Source: Caldiserica bacterium UBA4770
Lineage (GTDB): Bacteria > Caldisericota > Caldisericia > Caldisericales > Caldisericaceae
Direction of reading: 5' to 3'
DNA length: 32,015 nucleotides
Assembly: GCA_002403335.1 (NCBI GenBank)
Contig: DHHO01000018.1
Span: forward strand, 1 to 32,015
Shown: positions 15,571 through 23,353 of the stretch, in pieces
Position numbering within the stretch: the stretch's first letter is position 1
How the letters are laid out: the number at the start of each line of letters is the position of its first letter
The notes under the pieces: generated by a model
What the model saw: only the letters and a program-made list of their open reading frames with translations
Databases searched by the model: none
Told to the model about the DNA's origin: nothing
Position numbers and translations under genes: made by a program

Positions 15571-16240
15571 AGCTTCTTACAATTCTTACAAATTCTTCTA
15601 CCTTATCGATGTCTTTTCTTCCCGAACTCTCCTTAAGATCGAGAGAAGTCTTTGCATCAACCCCTTTAGGTTTAACAATCCTTATAGCCTGGGCAACATT
15701 TGTGACAGTCAATCCTCCTGCAAGAATAACAGGTTTATTAACAGAGAGTACAATCTCTTTACTGATACCCCAGTCATGAGTTTTTCCGGAGGCTCCCACG
15801 AAACCCTTCATCTGGTAGCTTTCGAATGGAGAGTCGCACATAATAAAATCTACGAGATCTTCAACCTTTTTTGCAACCTCAACGGAAGCCTCTGAAGATA
15901 TGGGTATTGCATACATAAGCATAACTCCCATAGATTCTGTCAAATCCCTTATCCTTTTAAGGTCATCTAAAGGAACCTCACTGCAGAGATGAATAATATC
16001 CATTTTTATCGTTGAAATCAAGTCTTTCATCTCATCAATATCTAAGGTATCGAGAATTACGGTGGTTTTCTTACCCTCTTCCCTGATTATAGAGGCAATC
16101 CTTGATGCCTCTTTATATGAAACAATACCCCTTACTGGGTCCCCCTCTTTTGATGTTACAATGCCTACATGATCTACTCCAGCCCTGCATACGGCAATAG
16201 CGTCGCTTTCTGAAATCATTGCGTAAACCTGGACAATCAT
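15548..16240 (-). CDS. TrpF-like (PRA isomerase family) barrel lacking the catalytic Cys
   Basis: The 230-residue beta/alpha-barrel aligns along its length with phosphoribosylanthranilate isomerase, including GASGKTHDW (149-157) and PVILAGGLTVTNVAQAI (170-186). Aligned without gaps to the N-terminus of known TrpF (VKICGIT), it reads VYAMIS, so the catalytic base Cys7 is Ala7. The catalytic acid seems retained (D136 in MCDS). The phosphate-binding DVSSGVE is changed to DAKTSLD (195-201). No other trp gene is in the window. Its ATG overlaps the polX stop (ATGA) and its end overlaps pfkB by 23 bp. A true PRA isomerase is unlikely; a related aldose-ketose isomerase or non-catalytic barrel is inferred. 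Confidence 0.75.
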   Translation of the reverse strand: MIVQVYAMISESDAIAVCRAGVDHVGIVTSKEGDPVRGIVSYKEASRIASIIREEGKKTTVILDTLDIDEMKDLISTIKMDIIHLCSEVPLDDLKRIRDLTESMGVMLMYAIPISSEASVEVAKKVEDLVDFIMCDSPFESYQMKGFVGASGKTHDWGISKEIVLSVNKPVILAGGLTVTNVAQAIRIVKPKGVDAKTSLDLKESSGRKDIDKVEEFVRIVRSCEYTDNR

Positions 16241-17958
16241 GATTTTAAATATCTCTCAAATTCTTTAAGAGTCTTTGCATTAATAACATCTTTTTTTGTA
16301 AGCCATGCCCTTCTTGCAACCCCTACACCATATCTCATATTATCCATAGAAGCAATAGAATGTGCATCCGTCCCTATCTCGATCTTCAAGCCATAACTTT
16401 CCGTTGCCTTTCTTGAGTTGACCTCATTAAGGTCCAGCCTCTCGAATGATGCATTTATTTCAAAACCTTTGTTGTATTTCTTTGCCTCAGCAAAAATTGC
16501 ATCTATATCAACACTGTATTCATCCCTTCCTCCTATAATCCTTCCCGTGGGATGAACAATAATTTTCACATACTCATTTCCCAGTGCTTTTACAATTCTT
16601 TGGGTAATTTGTTCCCTGTCCTGACTCATTCCCGTATGAATACCTGCAAGACACAAATCAAAAAAGCTAAGTTCTTCTTGTTTGAAATCCACCTCCCCAT
16701 TTGCAAGAATATTAAGTTCGGTGCCAAGAAAAATCTTGAAAGGCTTAAGTAGTTTGTTCAATGTGTCAACCTCATCCTTCTCTTTTTTGTACTTTTCCAT
16801 AGACAGCCCTCCTGCAATTCCAAGTGCCTTTGCATGATCTGCAAGTACAACATACTCATATCTCATTTTCATCGCCTTTCTTGCTATTCCCTCAATAGAA
16901 TCACTCCCATCCGAATAATTTGTATGTACATGAAGGTCTCCCTTAATATCATCAATAGTTACAATCCTTGGAAGCTTTCCATCCATTGCAAGCTCCACTT
17001 CACCAGTATCCTCTCTCATTTCGGGTGGAATCCATTGCAAACCCAGTTTCTCATAAATACTTTCTTCAGTAATACCAGCAACCTTCCTGTTTGTATCAAG
17101 GTCAAATAATCCATACTCATTCAATTTTAAATTCTTTTTAATCGCAATCTCTCTGAGCCTCACATTATGCTGTTTTGAACCTGTAAAATATTGAATAGCA
17201 GCACCAAATGAATCAGGCTCAACAGTCCTTAAATCCACCTGAAGATTTTCAAAGGTTACGATGGAAGTTTTTGTATCTCCTTTTGCTATCACTTCCTTCA
17301 CAACATCAAGAGAGGCAAAATAATCCATAACCTTATCGGGCTTGTTAGAAGTAACAAGTATATCAATATCCCCTATTGTATCCTTCATTCTTCTGATACT
17401 ACCACACACAAGGATCTTCTCCACAGGGGAGTGATTTCTCAAGGACTCCACAATCTTCTCTGCAAGAGGAAGGGCAATACCTATGGAAACTCTGTCAGAT
17501 TTCTTATCCCTCATCATGCCGATACCTTCAAGAATGTTTTTCTCAGTCTTTTCGCCAAAACCTTCAATTTCTCTTATTTTACCCTCTTCTGCTGCTCTCT
17601 TTAAATCATCAATTGTCCTTATATCAAGCTTTTCATAAAGCACTTTCACCCTCTTTGCCCCAAGCCCGGGTATCTTTTCCATCTGAAGAAGAGTTTCTGG
17701 AACCTGTTTTTTGAGCTCTTCAAGTTTATCTATCCGGCCGCTTGTCAGATATTGTTTTATCTTCTGGGCTATACTTTTCCCTACTCCCTTTACTTCCTCA
17801 AGCTTCCCACTTGCGGCAAGATCTTCTATGGGTACTGTAAGATTCTCTATGACCCTTGCTGCCTCAAGGTATGCCTTTACCTTAAAAGGATTTTCCCCTG
17901 CAAGCTCTGCAATTTCCGCAAGTTCATAAAACTTCTCGGAAACTTCCTTGTTCCTCAT
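16237..17958 (-). CDS. polX: DNA polymerase/3'-5' exonuclease PolX
   Basis: The 573-residue repair polymerase fills short gaps in base-excision repair. Residues 1-150 form helix-hairpin-helix repeats (GVGKSIAQKI at about 58-67 and GLGAKRVKVLYEK at about 98-110). The Pol beta catalytic motif is CGSIRRMKDTIGDIDILV (metal Asp in GDID, 196-199), with a further Asp in VDLR (about 242). The C-terminal PHP phosphoesterase domain starts with DLHVHTNYSDG (341-351) and ends with EIGTDAHS, giving 3'-5' exonuclease and AP-endonuclease activity in homologues. The HD gene ends exactly one base before its ATG and the TrpF-like gene overlaps its stop by 4 nt. Confidence 0.96.
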   Translation of the reverse strand: MRNKEVSEKFYELAEIAELAGENPFKVKAYLEAARVIENLTVPIEDLAASGKLEEVKGVGKSIAQKIKQYLTSGRIDKLEELKKQVPETLLQMEKIPGLGAKRVKVLYEKLDIRTIDDLKRAAEEGKIREIEGFGEKTEKNILEGIGMMRDKKSDRVSIGIALPLAEKIVESLRNHSPVEKILVCGSIRRMKDTIGDIDILVTSNKPDKVMDYFASLDVVKEVIAKGDTKTSIVTFENLQVDLRTVEPDSFGAAIQYFTGSKQHNVRLREIAIKKNLKLNEYGLFDLDTNRKVAGITEESIYEKLGLQWIPPEMREDTGEVELAMDGKLPRIVTIDDIKGDLHVHTNYSDGSDSIEGIARKAMKMRYEYVVLADHAKALGIAGGLSMEKYKKEKDEVDTLNKLLKPFKIFLGTELNILANGEVDFKQEELSFFDLCLAGIHTGMSQDREQITQRIVKALGNEYVKIIVHPTGRIIGGRDEYSVDIDAIFAEAKKYNKGFEINASFERLDLNEVNSRKATESYGLKIEIGTDAHSIASMDNMRYGVGVARRAWLTKKDVINAKTLKEFERYLKS

Positions 17959-18621
17959 TTAAGCCTCTCCTTTTATTTCTTTTTCGAGTCTTTCAAAGAA
18001 ATCTTCCATAAATTCTACCCTTTCTTTAGCAATTCTTTTCGCCTCTTCGGTGTAAAGCCTGTCAGGTATGTATTTCAATTTCACCTCAAACTCAATATTT
18101 GGGGAGTGTTCCTTGAATTCCTTAATTCTCCCGTTATTAAGAATATTAGTGCTATATTGCTCATGGTCAAATGTTTTGTAAAGTGGCTCTCCATATTCTC
18201 CTGCTATCATAAAAGCCCTTCCAACACCTATGGCTCCAATTGCATCAAGCTTATCCGCATCTGAAAGTATTTTAGCCTCAATGCTTTCTGGGAGCTTATT
18301 CCCTCTGAACCTATGCGTTTGAATGCAATGTATTACCTTGTTTATTACCTCCTCAGGAAAATCAAGAGTTTTTAGAATCTCGGATGCCATCTCTGCTCCG
18401 AGAATTGCATGATCTACAGAGCCTGTTTTATCAGTATCTTCCAGGACTCTTGCAATATCATGAAGTAGTGTCGCAAGTCCAAGAACCTCAAGATCAACTC
18501 CTTCAATAGTAGCGGCAATCCTTTGAGCAAGACCATATACCCTCATAGTGTGTTCTAAATCGTGAGAAGAGGAAGAAAGCTTATTTTCCACAATTCTTTT
18601 AACGTCAGATAAATTTGCCAT
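17959..18621 (-). CDS. HD-domain phosphohydrolase
   Basis: The 220-residue metal-dependent phosphohydrolase has the HD-domain pattern H24 (HDLEHTMRV), H54-D55 (LLHDIARV) and a distal SDADKLDAIG (about 120-129), as in the YpgQ/YedJ group. Some of these hydrolyse nucleoside triphosphates; the substrate here is unknown. The ATG at 18621 is preceded directly by an in-frame TAG and by TATAAT only 6 nt away, with no Shine-Dalgarno in place, so the message may be leaderless. It is the first gene of the operon with polX, the TrpF-like gene, pfkB and uvrB. Confidence 0.88.
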   Translation of the reverse strand: MANLSDVKRIVENKLSSSSHDLEHTMRVYGLAQRIAATIEGVDLEVLGLATLLHDIARVLEDTDKTGSVDHAILGAEMASEILKTLDFPEEVINKVIHCIQTHRFRGNKLPESIEAKILSDADKLDAIGAIGVGRAFMIAGEYGEPLYKTFDHEQYSTNILNNGRIKEFKEHSPNIEFEVKLKYIPDRLYTEEAKRIAKERVEFMEDFFERLEKEIKGEA

Positions 18622-18627
18622 CTATTA

Positions 18628-18633
18628 ATTATA
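18628..18633 (-). promoter_or_regulatory. Candidate -10 box for the HD-polX operon
   Basis: TATAAT on the minus strand ends 6 nt before the ATG at 18621, so transcription would start at or next to the A of the start codon. The -35 region is poor. A small hairpin (18643-18659, minus GAGGTT...AACCCTC) sits upstream and buries a GGAGG that is too far from any start. The 154-base gap holds no gene. Confidence 0.5.
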
Positions 18634-18775
18634 GATAAAGTTGAGGGTTTTGAAACCTCCTGCATCAATCTTATTTGTCTCATTACAAAAATAATTATAA
18701 TGAATGCTTCTCTCTACAATCCTTTTTTCTATGAGTTAAATTTTTTTCTCAAAAACCATTCAATAAATAAGCAGG

Positions 18776-20191
18776 CTATTCTTCAGGAATAACAGGAATA
18801 ACCTCGACCTGTTCAGAAATGACCGACTTCTTCCAATCCACTTTTAGATAAATAATGTATATCACAATTGCAGCAACAATATTACTCACAGCCATTGCCC
18901 ACCATATACCAGTTGTTCCGAAACCAAGAACAAGACCAAACAAGTACGCAAAGGGAACTCTCACACCCCAGAGCCTTACAATATCAGCAATCATAGGAGG
19001 GGCATTGTGCCCTGACCCTCTAAAAACACCCGCAATGGCACTGAAGAGTCCAAAGAAAGGTATACCGAGAGTAAAGATAGAAAGAAACTTTACACCCTCG
19101 CTTATGATATCAGGCCTTCCAGGGATAAAAATCTCAAAAAGAACAGATCGGAGAGACAGTATTACAATACATTCAATAATGGAAATAAAGAATTCAAGCC
19201 TTATTCCTGTGCGTGCAATCTGCTCTACCCTTTTTATAAGATTCGCTCCAAGATTCTGCCCTATCATTGTAACAATAGAAGCCCCAATCCCCTCCACAAC
19301 AATGAATATCACATTAATGAGTCTATCACCTATGCCATAAGCAGATAGTGCCACCTCTGCATTTGGCATTCTTCCGATAACACCTGTAAGTACAAGAAAC
19401 CCAAAAGCAGTTGTGGAGTTACCAATAGCAGCGGGCAGGCCAATTCTAAATATCTTCTTAAACCACTCAAAATCAGGAATCATATCGCTTAAAGTTATCT
19501 TTATGCCCCTTATCCCCCTGAAGAGGAGCGTCATCCCAATTATCGCAGCAATGCCCTCACATATAATTGTGGCAAGAGCCGCACCCCTTACACCCATCGA
19601 TGGAAATACCCACCACCCAAAGATCAGGAAAGGGTCAAGAATAATATTAAGTAGGACTGTAAAAATATTTACATAAAGAGGAGTAACATTGTCACCTTTT
19701 GCAGAGAGGACCTGCTGAAAGGAAAAAGAGAGAAATGTAAAAGGGACTCCAAGAAAGTAGATCTTCATATAGTCTATTGCAACGCTGGACACATCTTCTG
19801 CCCCTGTGATAAGAGTTGCAATAAAAGGCATCATAAAATAACCGAAGATTGCAACAGCAATACCAAAAAGTAAAGAGATAGAAACAACCTGGGAGGCAGA
19901 GACGTTTGCACGCTTATGATTCCCTGCTCCCGTGTACTGGGAAACAAGGGCAACACCTGCGATACCAAAGCCAAATGAGAAAGAAATCAAAAACCACACA
20001 ATAGGCCAGGCAACCTGCATACCAGCAACAGCACTCCCACTTGCAGAGGCAGGTAAATGACCAAGCCAGAAGGTATCAGCAAGATTATAGAGTGTGAAGA
20101 GGAACTGTGAAAGCATAACGGGTATTGCCAATGTAAACATAACCCTTACGGGGTTTCCTTGAAGTATTTCTTCTCTCGACAGTTTTCTCAT
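18776..20191 (-). CDS. MATE family multidrug/Na+ antiporter
   Basis: The 471-residue protein has twelve hydrophobic segments in two homologous halves and the MATE layout: PVMLSQFLFTLYNLADTFWLGHL near the N-terminus, then GFGIAGVALVSQYTGAGNHKRA and, in the second half, GASIVTMIGQNLGANLIKR. MATE proteins export cationic drugs, dyes or metabolites in exchange for Na+ or H+. It starts 8 nt after the SHOCT-like gene and is therefore probably the last gene of the DUF2089 operon, suggesting its expression answers to an envelope or toxic-compound signal. The substrate is unknown. Confidence 0.92.
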   Translation of the reverse strand: MRKLSREEILQGNPVRVMFTLAIPVMLSQFLFTLYNLADTFWLGHLPASASGSAVAGMQVAWPIVWFLISFSFGFGIAGVALVSQYTGAGNHKRANVSASQVVSISLLFGIAVAIFGYFMMPFIATLITGAEDVSSVAIDYMKIYFLGVPFTFLSFSFQQVLSAKGDNVTPLYVNIFTVLLNIILDPFLIFGWWVFPSMGVRGAALATIICEGIAAIIGMTLLFRGIRGIKITLSDMIPDFEWFKKIFRIGLPAAIGNSTTAFGFLVLTGVIGRMPNAEVALSAYGIGDRLINVIFIVVEGIGASIVTMIGQNLGANLIKRVEQIARTGIRLEFFISIIECIVILSLRSVLFEIFIPGRPDIISEGVKFLSIFTLGIPFFGLFSAIAGVFRGSGHNAPPMIADIVRLWGVRVPFAYLFGLVLGFGTTGIWWAMAVSNIVAAIVIYIIYLKVDWKKSVISEQVEVIPVIPEE

Positions 20192-20199
20192 CTACACAC

Positions 20200-20571
20200 C
20201 TATAAAATCTCTATTTCCACGTGAATAGCCTTTTCAGGTTCATCTACATCAATAATCTTTCCCTGAAAGTCGGGGTCATTTACTGCTTTTATAATCTCCT
20301 CCACATCTATAGGGATCTCTTCTCCTTCAATACTTATGGTCTTCTTTCCCGAGACTGTGGCTCTATTTAAAACAAAACTTATAAAGCTTAAAGGTAATCT
20401 AATATTTACTAATCTCTTTCCTTCTTTTTCAACAAAAATTCTCATGTGCTTTTTTCCCGTAACTTCCTCTCTTACTTCCCCCTTTAATGCAGTAATAAGC
20501 TTCAGGGCTTCATCCTTATTAATTTTTCCTTCTTCAAGAAGATTAAGGACCTTTAAGATTTCATCTTCCAT
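20200..20571 (-). CDS. Small protein with N-terminal SHOCT-like module
   Basis: The 123-residue protein begins with a short amphipathic module, LEEGKINKDEALKLITALK, typical of the SHOCT-like domain found at the N-terminus of YvlB/LiaX-type proteins. The rest (about 40-123) is a mixed acidic region with two strand-rich segments and no motif that I know. I choose the ATG at 20571 because AAAGGAGG sits 9 nt before it; the ATG at 20580 directly abuts that Shine-Dalgarno and is too close. It overlaps the end of the DUF4097 gene by 11 bp, so the two are coupled. Confidence 0.75.
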   Translation of the reverse strand: MEDEILKVLNLLEEGKINKDEALKLITALKGEVREEVTGKKHMRIFVEKEGKRLVNIRLPLSFISFVLNRATVSGKKTISIEGEEIPIDVEEIIKAVNDPDFQGKIIDVDEPEKAIHVEIEIL

Positions 20572-21445
20572 TATAAGCATCCTCCTTTATATTGTTTATT
20601 GATATATCGCCTTTTCTTGTCTTTAAAACGAGTGAATAAGGTTTATCTTGATCATTCGCTTTATCCACAAAATTATTGTGAACTTCTCCTATCATAGCCT
20701 CCATTGAAATTCTTGTCTTTTCAGTATTTGTCAGGAGGGAAATGTCCCCAAAATATGAGGATATCTTACTATCACCCTCAAATTCAACACTTCCACTGGT
20801 ATCCCCGCTAAATGTTGTTATCGTAATACCACTGCAGGTACACTTAGAGAGACGAACGTCACCGGAATAAGTCTTGAGTGCCCCTGAAAAATTGGATTTG
20901 TTAATGTGTATATCCCCGGATTTTGTCGCTAATAAAACTTCCCCATCAAAATCTTCAACCAAAACATCTCCACTTACAACATTTATATCTATACTGCCCT
21001 TGCAATTCCTGCAATCAACATCTCCAGAAACACTACTTATAAAAAGATGAGACCTTATATCCTTTACCTTCACGTCCCCACTAACAACTTTAATGGAGAT
21101 TTGCTTAATAGTTTGAGGAAGCCTAATATGGATATTAGCTACATAACCGAAGCCTCTGTGAAAAGCATTTCTGTAAGTACCAGAAGGTAAGATACGGGTT
21201 AAACCACCGGATAGCTCTATCTTAGCAAGATCTTCGCCCTCCTCAAGAAGGATATCCTTAATATTAGCATCACCACTTATAAGGAGATTCTCACTCTTAA
21301 ACTCTGAAATTTCAACTTTATTCAGTATTGATTTATCCTCTTCCTTCAAACCAAGTATTTCCTCAAACCTTTCCCGATCCTCCTTTGAAATCTTTCCTTC
21401 ACTTTCGAGTCTTATAAGTTTTTCTAATATCTCTTCGTTCATCAT
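20561..21445 (-). CDS. DUF4097 beta-solenoid protein with SHOCT-like N-terminus (YvlB/LiaX type)
   Basis: The 294-residue protein has an N-terminal helical SHOCT-like module (LESEGKISKEDRERFEEIL) followed by a repetitive beta-strand region. Short strands recur at about 18-25 residue spacing around SGD: VVSGDV, SVSGDV, VVSGDV, TKSGDI, TYSGDV, TFSGDT, YFGDIS, RKGDIS. This is the DUF4097 right-handed beta-solenoid seen in YvlB and the LiaX stress protein of Firmicutes. There is no signal peptide or membrane segment, so it is cytosolic or released by an unusual route. The start is ATGATG at 21445/21442, overlapping the DUF2089 stop; which ATG is used is unresolved. Confidence 0.85.
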   Translation of the reverse strand: MMNEEILEKLIRLESEGKISKEDRERFEEILGLKEEDKSILNKVEISEFKSENLLISGDANIKDILLEEGEDLAKIELSGGLTRILPSGTYRNAFHRGFGYVANIHIRLPQTIKQISIKVVSGDVKVKDIRSHLFISSVSGDVDCRNCKGSIDINVVSGDVLVEDFDGEVLLATKSGDIHINKSNFSGALKTYSGDVRLSKCTCSGITITTFSGDTSGSVEFEGDSKISSYFGDISLLTNTEKTRISMEAMIGEVHNNFVDKANDQDKPYSLVLKTRKGDISINNIKEDAYNGR

Positions 21446-21807
21446 TTTAAGCCCCTTAAAATCTTCAAAGCTTCATCAACACTTATCTCCCCTTTTTCAA
21501 TTTTATCCAGAATCTCCATTTTGTCCACCCTACCCTTTTCATCCTCATAAAGGCCAAGGGTCACCAATATCTTATCAAGCCTTGCCTTTGCAGTAGGATA
21601 AGAGATGCTGAACTTGTTCTGAAGTTCCCTTATATTTCCCCTTGACTTTAAAAATTCAATGACGAATTCTTTGTCATCATCATCAAGTTGAAGGAACCTG
21701 TCTATCGGAAAATTGCCTCTCACGACCGTTCCGCAGGAAGGGCACCTCAGCTCCACAATTTCAAGAGGCGTCTCACAAACAGGACATTTACTCACAAATT
21801 TTTTCAT
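21442..21807 (-). CDS. DUF2089 zinc-ribbon/HTH regulator
   Basis: The 121-residue protein has an N-terminal zinc ribbon (CPVCETP and CPSCGT, residues about 7-29), a central helix-turn-helix-like region (FVIEFLKSRGNIRELQNKFSISYPTAKARLDKIL) and a C-terminal SHOCT-like module (IEKGEISVDEALKILRGLK). This is the DUF2089 family, thought to be transcriptional regulators. The ATG at 21807 is preceded by GGTGGAGG; a TTG at 21828 is excluded because it lies in the -10 box. It is the first gene of the operon with the DUF4097, SHOCT-like and MATE genes and probably regulates it. Confidence 0.85.
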   Translation of the reverse strand: MKKFVSKCPVCETPLEIVELRCPSCGTVVRGNFPIDRFLQLDDDDKEFVIEFLKSRGNIRELQNKFSISYPTAKARLDKILVTLGLYEDEKGRVDKMEILDKIEKGEISVDEALKILRGLK

Positions 21808-21827
21808 ATATCCTCCACCTGTTTCCA

Positions 21828-21855
21828 ATTATAACAAAATATTTAATTTTTTCAA
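21828..21855 (-). promoter_or_regulatory. Promoter of the DUF2089-DUF4097-SHOCT-MATE operon
   Basis: On the minus strand TTGAAA (21850-21855) and TATAAT (21828-21833) are 16 bp apart. The predicted start near 21821 leaves a leader of about 14 nt containing GGTGGAGG. The surrounding 21840-21930 sequence is nearly pure A+T. Confidence 0.8.
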
Positions 21856-21931
21856 TACTAATTTTAATAAAATAAAAAAAATTTGCAAGTTTATTAAATT
21901 AAATTGAATAAGATATGTAAAAATTGAATTA

Positions 21932-23353
21932 CTAGGCTCTATCTATCTTGATAAGATTTGTGCTACCACTTACTCCTGTCTGAAAGCCTGCAGTTATTAT
22001 ATAAAGATCCCCTTTGCTTATGATCTTTTCCCAGAGGGCAATTCTCGGGGCTTCATAAAGGATCTCATCCACACTTTTAAACCTTTTTACAATCACAGGA
22101 TAGACACCCCACTTTAAATTCAGATAAAATAATGTTTCTTTATTAGGAGTCATCGCAAGGATAGGCACAGGAGGTTTATATTTTGATACAAGATTTGCAG
22201 TTTTCCCAGACTCGGTTGCAGTTATAATAAGTTTTGCTCCAACTTCAATTGCCATACTTTTTACAGAAAATGCAATTGCATCCGGGATTGAGTTATCTAA
22301 AGATTTCCCATAACCCTCTATAGATAATCTAAAAAGGTCACTTCCCTCTGTTGTAAGTATTACTCTCTTCATTGTTTTTACACTCTCAAGCGGGAATTTC
22401 CCTATAGCAGTTTCATTGGATAACATAAGAGCATCAGAACCATCCAGAATAGCATTAGAAATATCATTTACTTCTGCTCGCGTTGGAATGGGGTGTTCAA
22501 TCATAGAATTAAGCATCTGAGTTGCAATGATTACAGGCTTCCCCATTGAATTACAGATGTGAGTAATATGTTTCTGTATGATGGGAACCTCTTCCAGGGG
22601 TAACTCTACTCCAAGATCCCCTCTTGCAACCATTACTCCATCCGCCTCTTCCACAATTCCCTCTATGTTTTTAACTGCCTCCCATTTTTCTATCTTTGCA
22701 ATAATTGGGACGACCCTACCGAATCTATTCATAAAATCCCTGAGACTTATAATATCACCTGCATTTCTAACAAAAGAAAGGGCAACAAAATCAACTCCCT
22801 TTTCGATACCAAGTTTAAGGTCGTTTCTGTCCTTTTCTGTAATTGCAGGGAGAGAAAGAAGTGTCTGAGGAAAGTTAACACCCTTGCGGTCACTTATAAA
22901 ACCACCCTCAATAACCTCTGTTAAAATAGAATCTTTATCCTTTCTCTTTACCCGAAGTTTTATAAGCCCATCATCAATATACACAGGTTCACCTATTTTT
23001 ACATCATCGATAACCTCACCATCACTGATTGAGCATATCTTATCATCCCCAGCAATTTCATGTTTTGTAAGGACGAAATCTGCCCCCTCCTTGAGTAACA
23101 CCCTGCCACCGTTTATAGTACCAAGTCTTATCTTAGGTCCCTGGAGGTCCTGAAGTATGGATATATATTTTCCTTTCTCCTTTTCACATTTTCTTATCTT
23201 TTCAATAGTACTGAAATGTCCTGCTGGACTTCCATGAGAAAAGTTTAATCTGAAAACATCAACACCCTCTTCAACGAGGGTGTTTATCATTTCTTCACTT
23301 TCCGTTGCTGGGCCTATTGTTACTACAACCTTTGTCCTAAGCCTTTCTTCCAC
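21932..23353 (-). CDS. pyk: Pyruvate kinase
   Basis: The 473-residue glycolytic enzyme converts phosphoenolpyruvate and ADP to pyruvate and ATP. Signatures are RTKVVVTIGPATES at the N-terminus, RLNFSHG (35-41), IAKIEKWEAV with K220 and E222, MVARGDLGVELPLEEVP with D246, and MLNSMIEHPIPTRAEVNDISNAILDGSDALMLSNETAIG. The length fits the standard A/B/C-domain form without the extra C-terminal PEP-utiliser domain of some Bacilli. The start is GTG, 17 nt inside the end of dnaJ, so it is coupled to the heat-shock operon. An in-frame upstream start is not evident. Confidence 0.96.
   Translation of the reverse strand: MEERLRTKVVVTIGPATESEEMINTLVEEGVDVFRLNFSHGSPAGHFSTIEKIRKCEKEKGKYISILQDLQGPKIRLGTINGGRVLLKEGADFVLTKHEIAGDDKICSISDGEVIDDVKIGEPVYIDDGLIKLRVKRKDKDSILTEVIEGGFISDRKGVNFPQTLLSLPAITEKDRNDLKLGIEKGVDFVALSFVRNAGDIISLRDFMNRFGRVVPIIAKIEKWEAVKNIEGIVEEADGVMVARGDLGVELPLEEVPIIQKHITHICNSMGKPVIIATQMLNSMIEHPIPTRAEVNDISNAILDGSDALMLSNETAIGKFPLESVKTMKRVILTTEGSDLFRLSIEGYGKSLDNSIPDAIAFSVKSMAIEVGAKLIITATESGKTANLVSKYKPPVPILAMTPNKETLFYLNLKWGVYPVIVKRFKSVDEILYEAPRIALWEKIISKGDLYIITAGFQTGVSGSTNLIKIDRA

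Noticed and set aside
15548..16240. Plain trpF annotation
   Set aside because: The catalytic Cys is Ala, the phosphate loop is changed, and there is no trp gene context.
17752..18264. 170-codon plus-strand open frame across polX and the HD gene
   Set aside because: It is antisense to two clear genes and reads as low-complexity Phe/Leu/Cys-rich sequence caused by their codon use.
18855..19340. 161-codon plus-strand open frame over the MATE gene
   Set aside because: Antisense shadow of a membrane protein; no ribosome-binding site or family resemblance.
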